This document shows, in pieces, positions 43,363-44,436 of a stretch of DNA of 44,436 bases (positions within the stretch are counted from its first letter, which is position 1; each line of letters starts with the position of its first letter). The position numbers and the translations under genes were made by a program. Below the pieces are notes generated by a model, which was given only the letters and a program-made list of their open reading frames with translations, made no database searches and was not told the origin of the DNA. The stretch comes from Bacteroidales bacterium (lineage in GTDB: Bacteria; Bacteroidota; Bacteroidia; Bacteroidales; UBA932), in NCBI GenBank assembly GCA_017439305.1, contig JAFSJK010000015.1, positions 1 through 44,436 of the forward strand. The letters run 5' to 3'.

Positions 43363-44436
43363 ATGACGAAGATGGCGGAAGATACCCCCCTGATCAAGCA
43401 GTTCTTCGAGGTGAAGGCACGGCACCCCGAGGCGATGCTGCTGTACCGGGTGGGTGACTTCTACGAAACCTACTCGGATGACGCCGTGACGGCAGCCCGG
43501 GTACTGGGCCTCGTGCAGACGAAAAAGTCCAACGGCGACAAGGGGCCGATCCCGATGGCCGGCTTCCCGCATCATGCCATTGAGAACTATCTGACAAAAC
43601 TGGTGCGGGCCGGTTTCAAAGTGGCCATCTGCGACCAGCTGGAGGACCCGAAATTCGCGAAGAAACTGGTCAAGCGGGGTGTGACGGAAATCGTTACGCC
43701 GGGCATCTCCTTCGGCGAGAACATGCTGGAAGTCAAGGAGAACAACTACCTTTGCGGCCTCGCCTTCGAACGCGACCAGTGCGGCGCGGCCTTCCTGGAC
43801 GTGTCCACGGGACAGTTCCAGGTGGCGCAGGGATCGCTGGACTACATCGGCACGCTGATGGGCTCGCTCTCCCCCAAGGAACTGGTTGTTCCCCGGAGTT
43901 ATGAACGGGGCGTCAAGGACCGTTTCGGCGATTACTATGTCACGAGCCTGGACGAATGGGCGTTCGTGTATGACGCGGCAGTGGAGAAACTCAAGCGGCA
44001 GCTGCGCGTGGACAGCCTCAAAGGCTTCGCCGTGGACACGATGCCCCTGGGCCTGTGCGCCGCCGGGGCCTTGATGGTCTATCTCGAGCAGACGCAGCAT
44101 GCGGGGCTCCGGAACATCTCCACCCTCGGCCGCATCGACGAGGCCAAGTTCGTGTGGATGGACCCGTTCACCCTCCGCAACCTGGAGGTCTTCCAGGCCG
44201 CGTCGGGCCGAGAGGGTGTTTCCCTGGTGGAAACCATCGACCGCTGCTCTTCGCCGATGGGCGCGCGCCTGCTCCGCAACTGGCTTGCGATGCCGGTGCT
44301 GGACCGGAAGGAACTGGACTGCCGCTATGACATCGTACAGTTCTTCGTGGACAATCCCGACACCCTTGCGCAGGTGCAGGAGGAGTTGGGCAAGCTCGGT
44401 GACCTGGACCGCATCCTGGGACGCGTCGCGAACGGC
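43363..44436 (+). CDS. mutS: DNA mismatch repair protein MutS, N-terminal part (runs off right edge)
   Basis: 358 codons are visible of a protein that is normally 850-900 residues. The mismatch-recognition domain contains GDFYETYSDDA with the F-x-E motif at residues 33-35, and PMAGFPHHAIENYL follows. The connector domain is next (LCGLAFERDQCGAAFLDVST) and the lever region begins with LRNLEVFQAASGREGVSLVE and MGARLLRNWLAMPV. The ATPase domain lies outside the window. It acts in the cytoplasm in postreplicative mismatch repair with MutL. Confidence 0.98.
   Translation, partial: MTKMAEDTPLIKQFFEVKARHPEAMLLYRVGDFYETYSDDAVTAARVLGLVQTKKSNGDKGPIPMAGFPHHAIENYLTKLVRAGFKVAICDQLEDPKFAKKLVKRGVTEIVTPGISFGENMLEVKENNYLCGLAFERDQCGAAFLDVSTGQFQVAQGSLDYIGTLMGSLSPKELVVPRSYERGVKDRFGDYYVTSLDEWAFVYDAAVEKLKRQLRVDSLKGFAVDTMPLGLCAAGALMVYLEQTQHAGLRNISTLGRIDEAKFVWMDPFTLRNLEVFQAASGREGVSLVETIDRCSSPMGARLLRNWLAMPVLDRKELDCRYDIVQFFVDNPDTLAQVQEELGKLGDLDRILGRVANG

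Noticed and set aside
1-44436. CRISPR arrays, insertion sequences, intact tRNA or rRNA genes, replication origin
   Set aside because: No regularly spaced repeats, transposase or integrase genes, complete tRNA cloverleaf or rRNA sequence were seen on either strand.

Overview
This window looks like chromosomal DNA from a fairly GC-rich member of the Bacteroidales (Bacteroidota). The evidence is a SusC/SusD pair with a hybrid two-component regulator, DUF5117-type metalloprotease, YfhO-type and CotH-type proteins, many short lipoprotein signal peptides, and repeated -7 boxes of the Bacteroidota form TAnnTTTG in front of genes. I cannot name a genus. No intact tRNA, rRNA, CRISPR array or transposase was seen.

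Bases 1-6400 are the accessory part. A leftward ATPase gene (cut by the window edge) is followed by a tRNA 3'-end fragment plus terminator at 418-471, which looks like an old attachment site. Next come a BACON-like lipoprotein, a divergent LytTR regulator / small ExbB-like membrane protein pair with a tandem-repeat operator between them, and a short lipoprotein. A cassette follows: a 35-codon lipopeptide, a lipoprotein, a radical SAM/SPASM enzyme and a TIGR04076-like protein. Three copies of one promoter module link the BACON gene, the lipopeptide-rSAM operon and the TIGR04076 gene. A 49-bp repeat at 275-323 and 2609-2657 encodes the same peptide motif twice.

Bases 6.4-19 kb are a polysaccharide utilization locus: a rightward hybrid two-component sensor-regulator, and a divergent leftward operon of histidine acid phosphatase, SusC, SusD and a GH3 glycosidase. 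The phosphatase as first gene is unusual and hints at a phosphorylated substrate.

Bases 19-25.4 kb carry a patatin/Omp85-type outer membrane protein with a membrane protein, a membrane-tethered AraC-type protein with a lipoprotein, and an ECF sigma factor with its membrane companion opposite another lipoprotein. Bases 25.4-33.6 kb hold a leftward operon (GH36-like alpha-galactosidase, second histidine phosphatase, glycosyltransferase) and a divergent, translationally coupled pair of exported tyrosine-type phosphatase and CotH-kinase-like lipoprotein. Bases 33.6-44.4 kb hold a beta-lactamase-like serine hydrolase with a membrane protein, upp, a zinc metalloprotease, an operon of glycosyltransferase, YfhO-like protein and an OB-fold/TonB-C protein, and the 5' part of mutS. 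The interpretation rests on reading motifs by eye; no database search was run.
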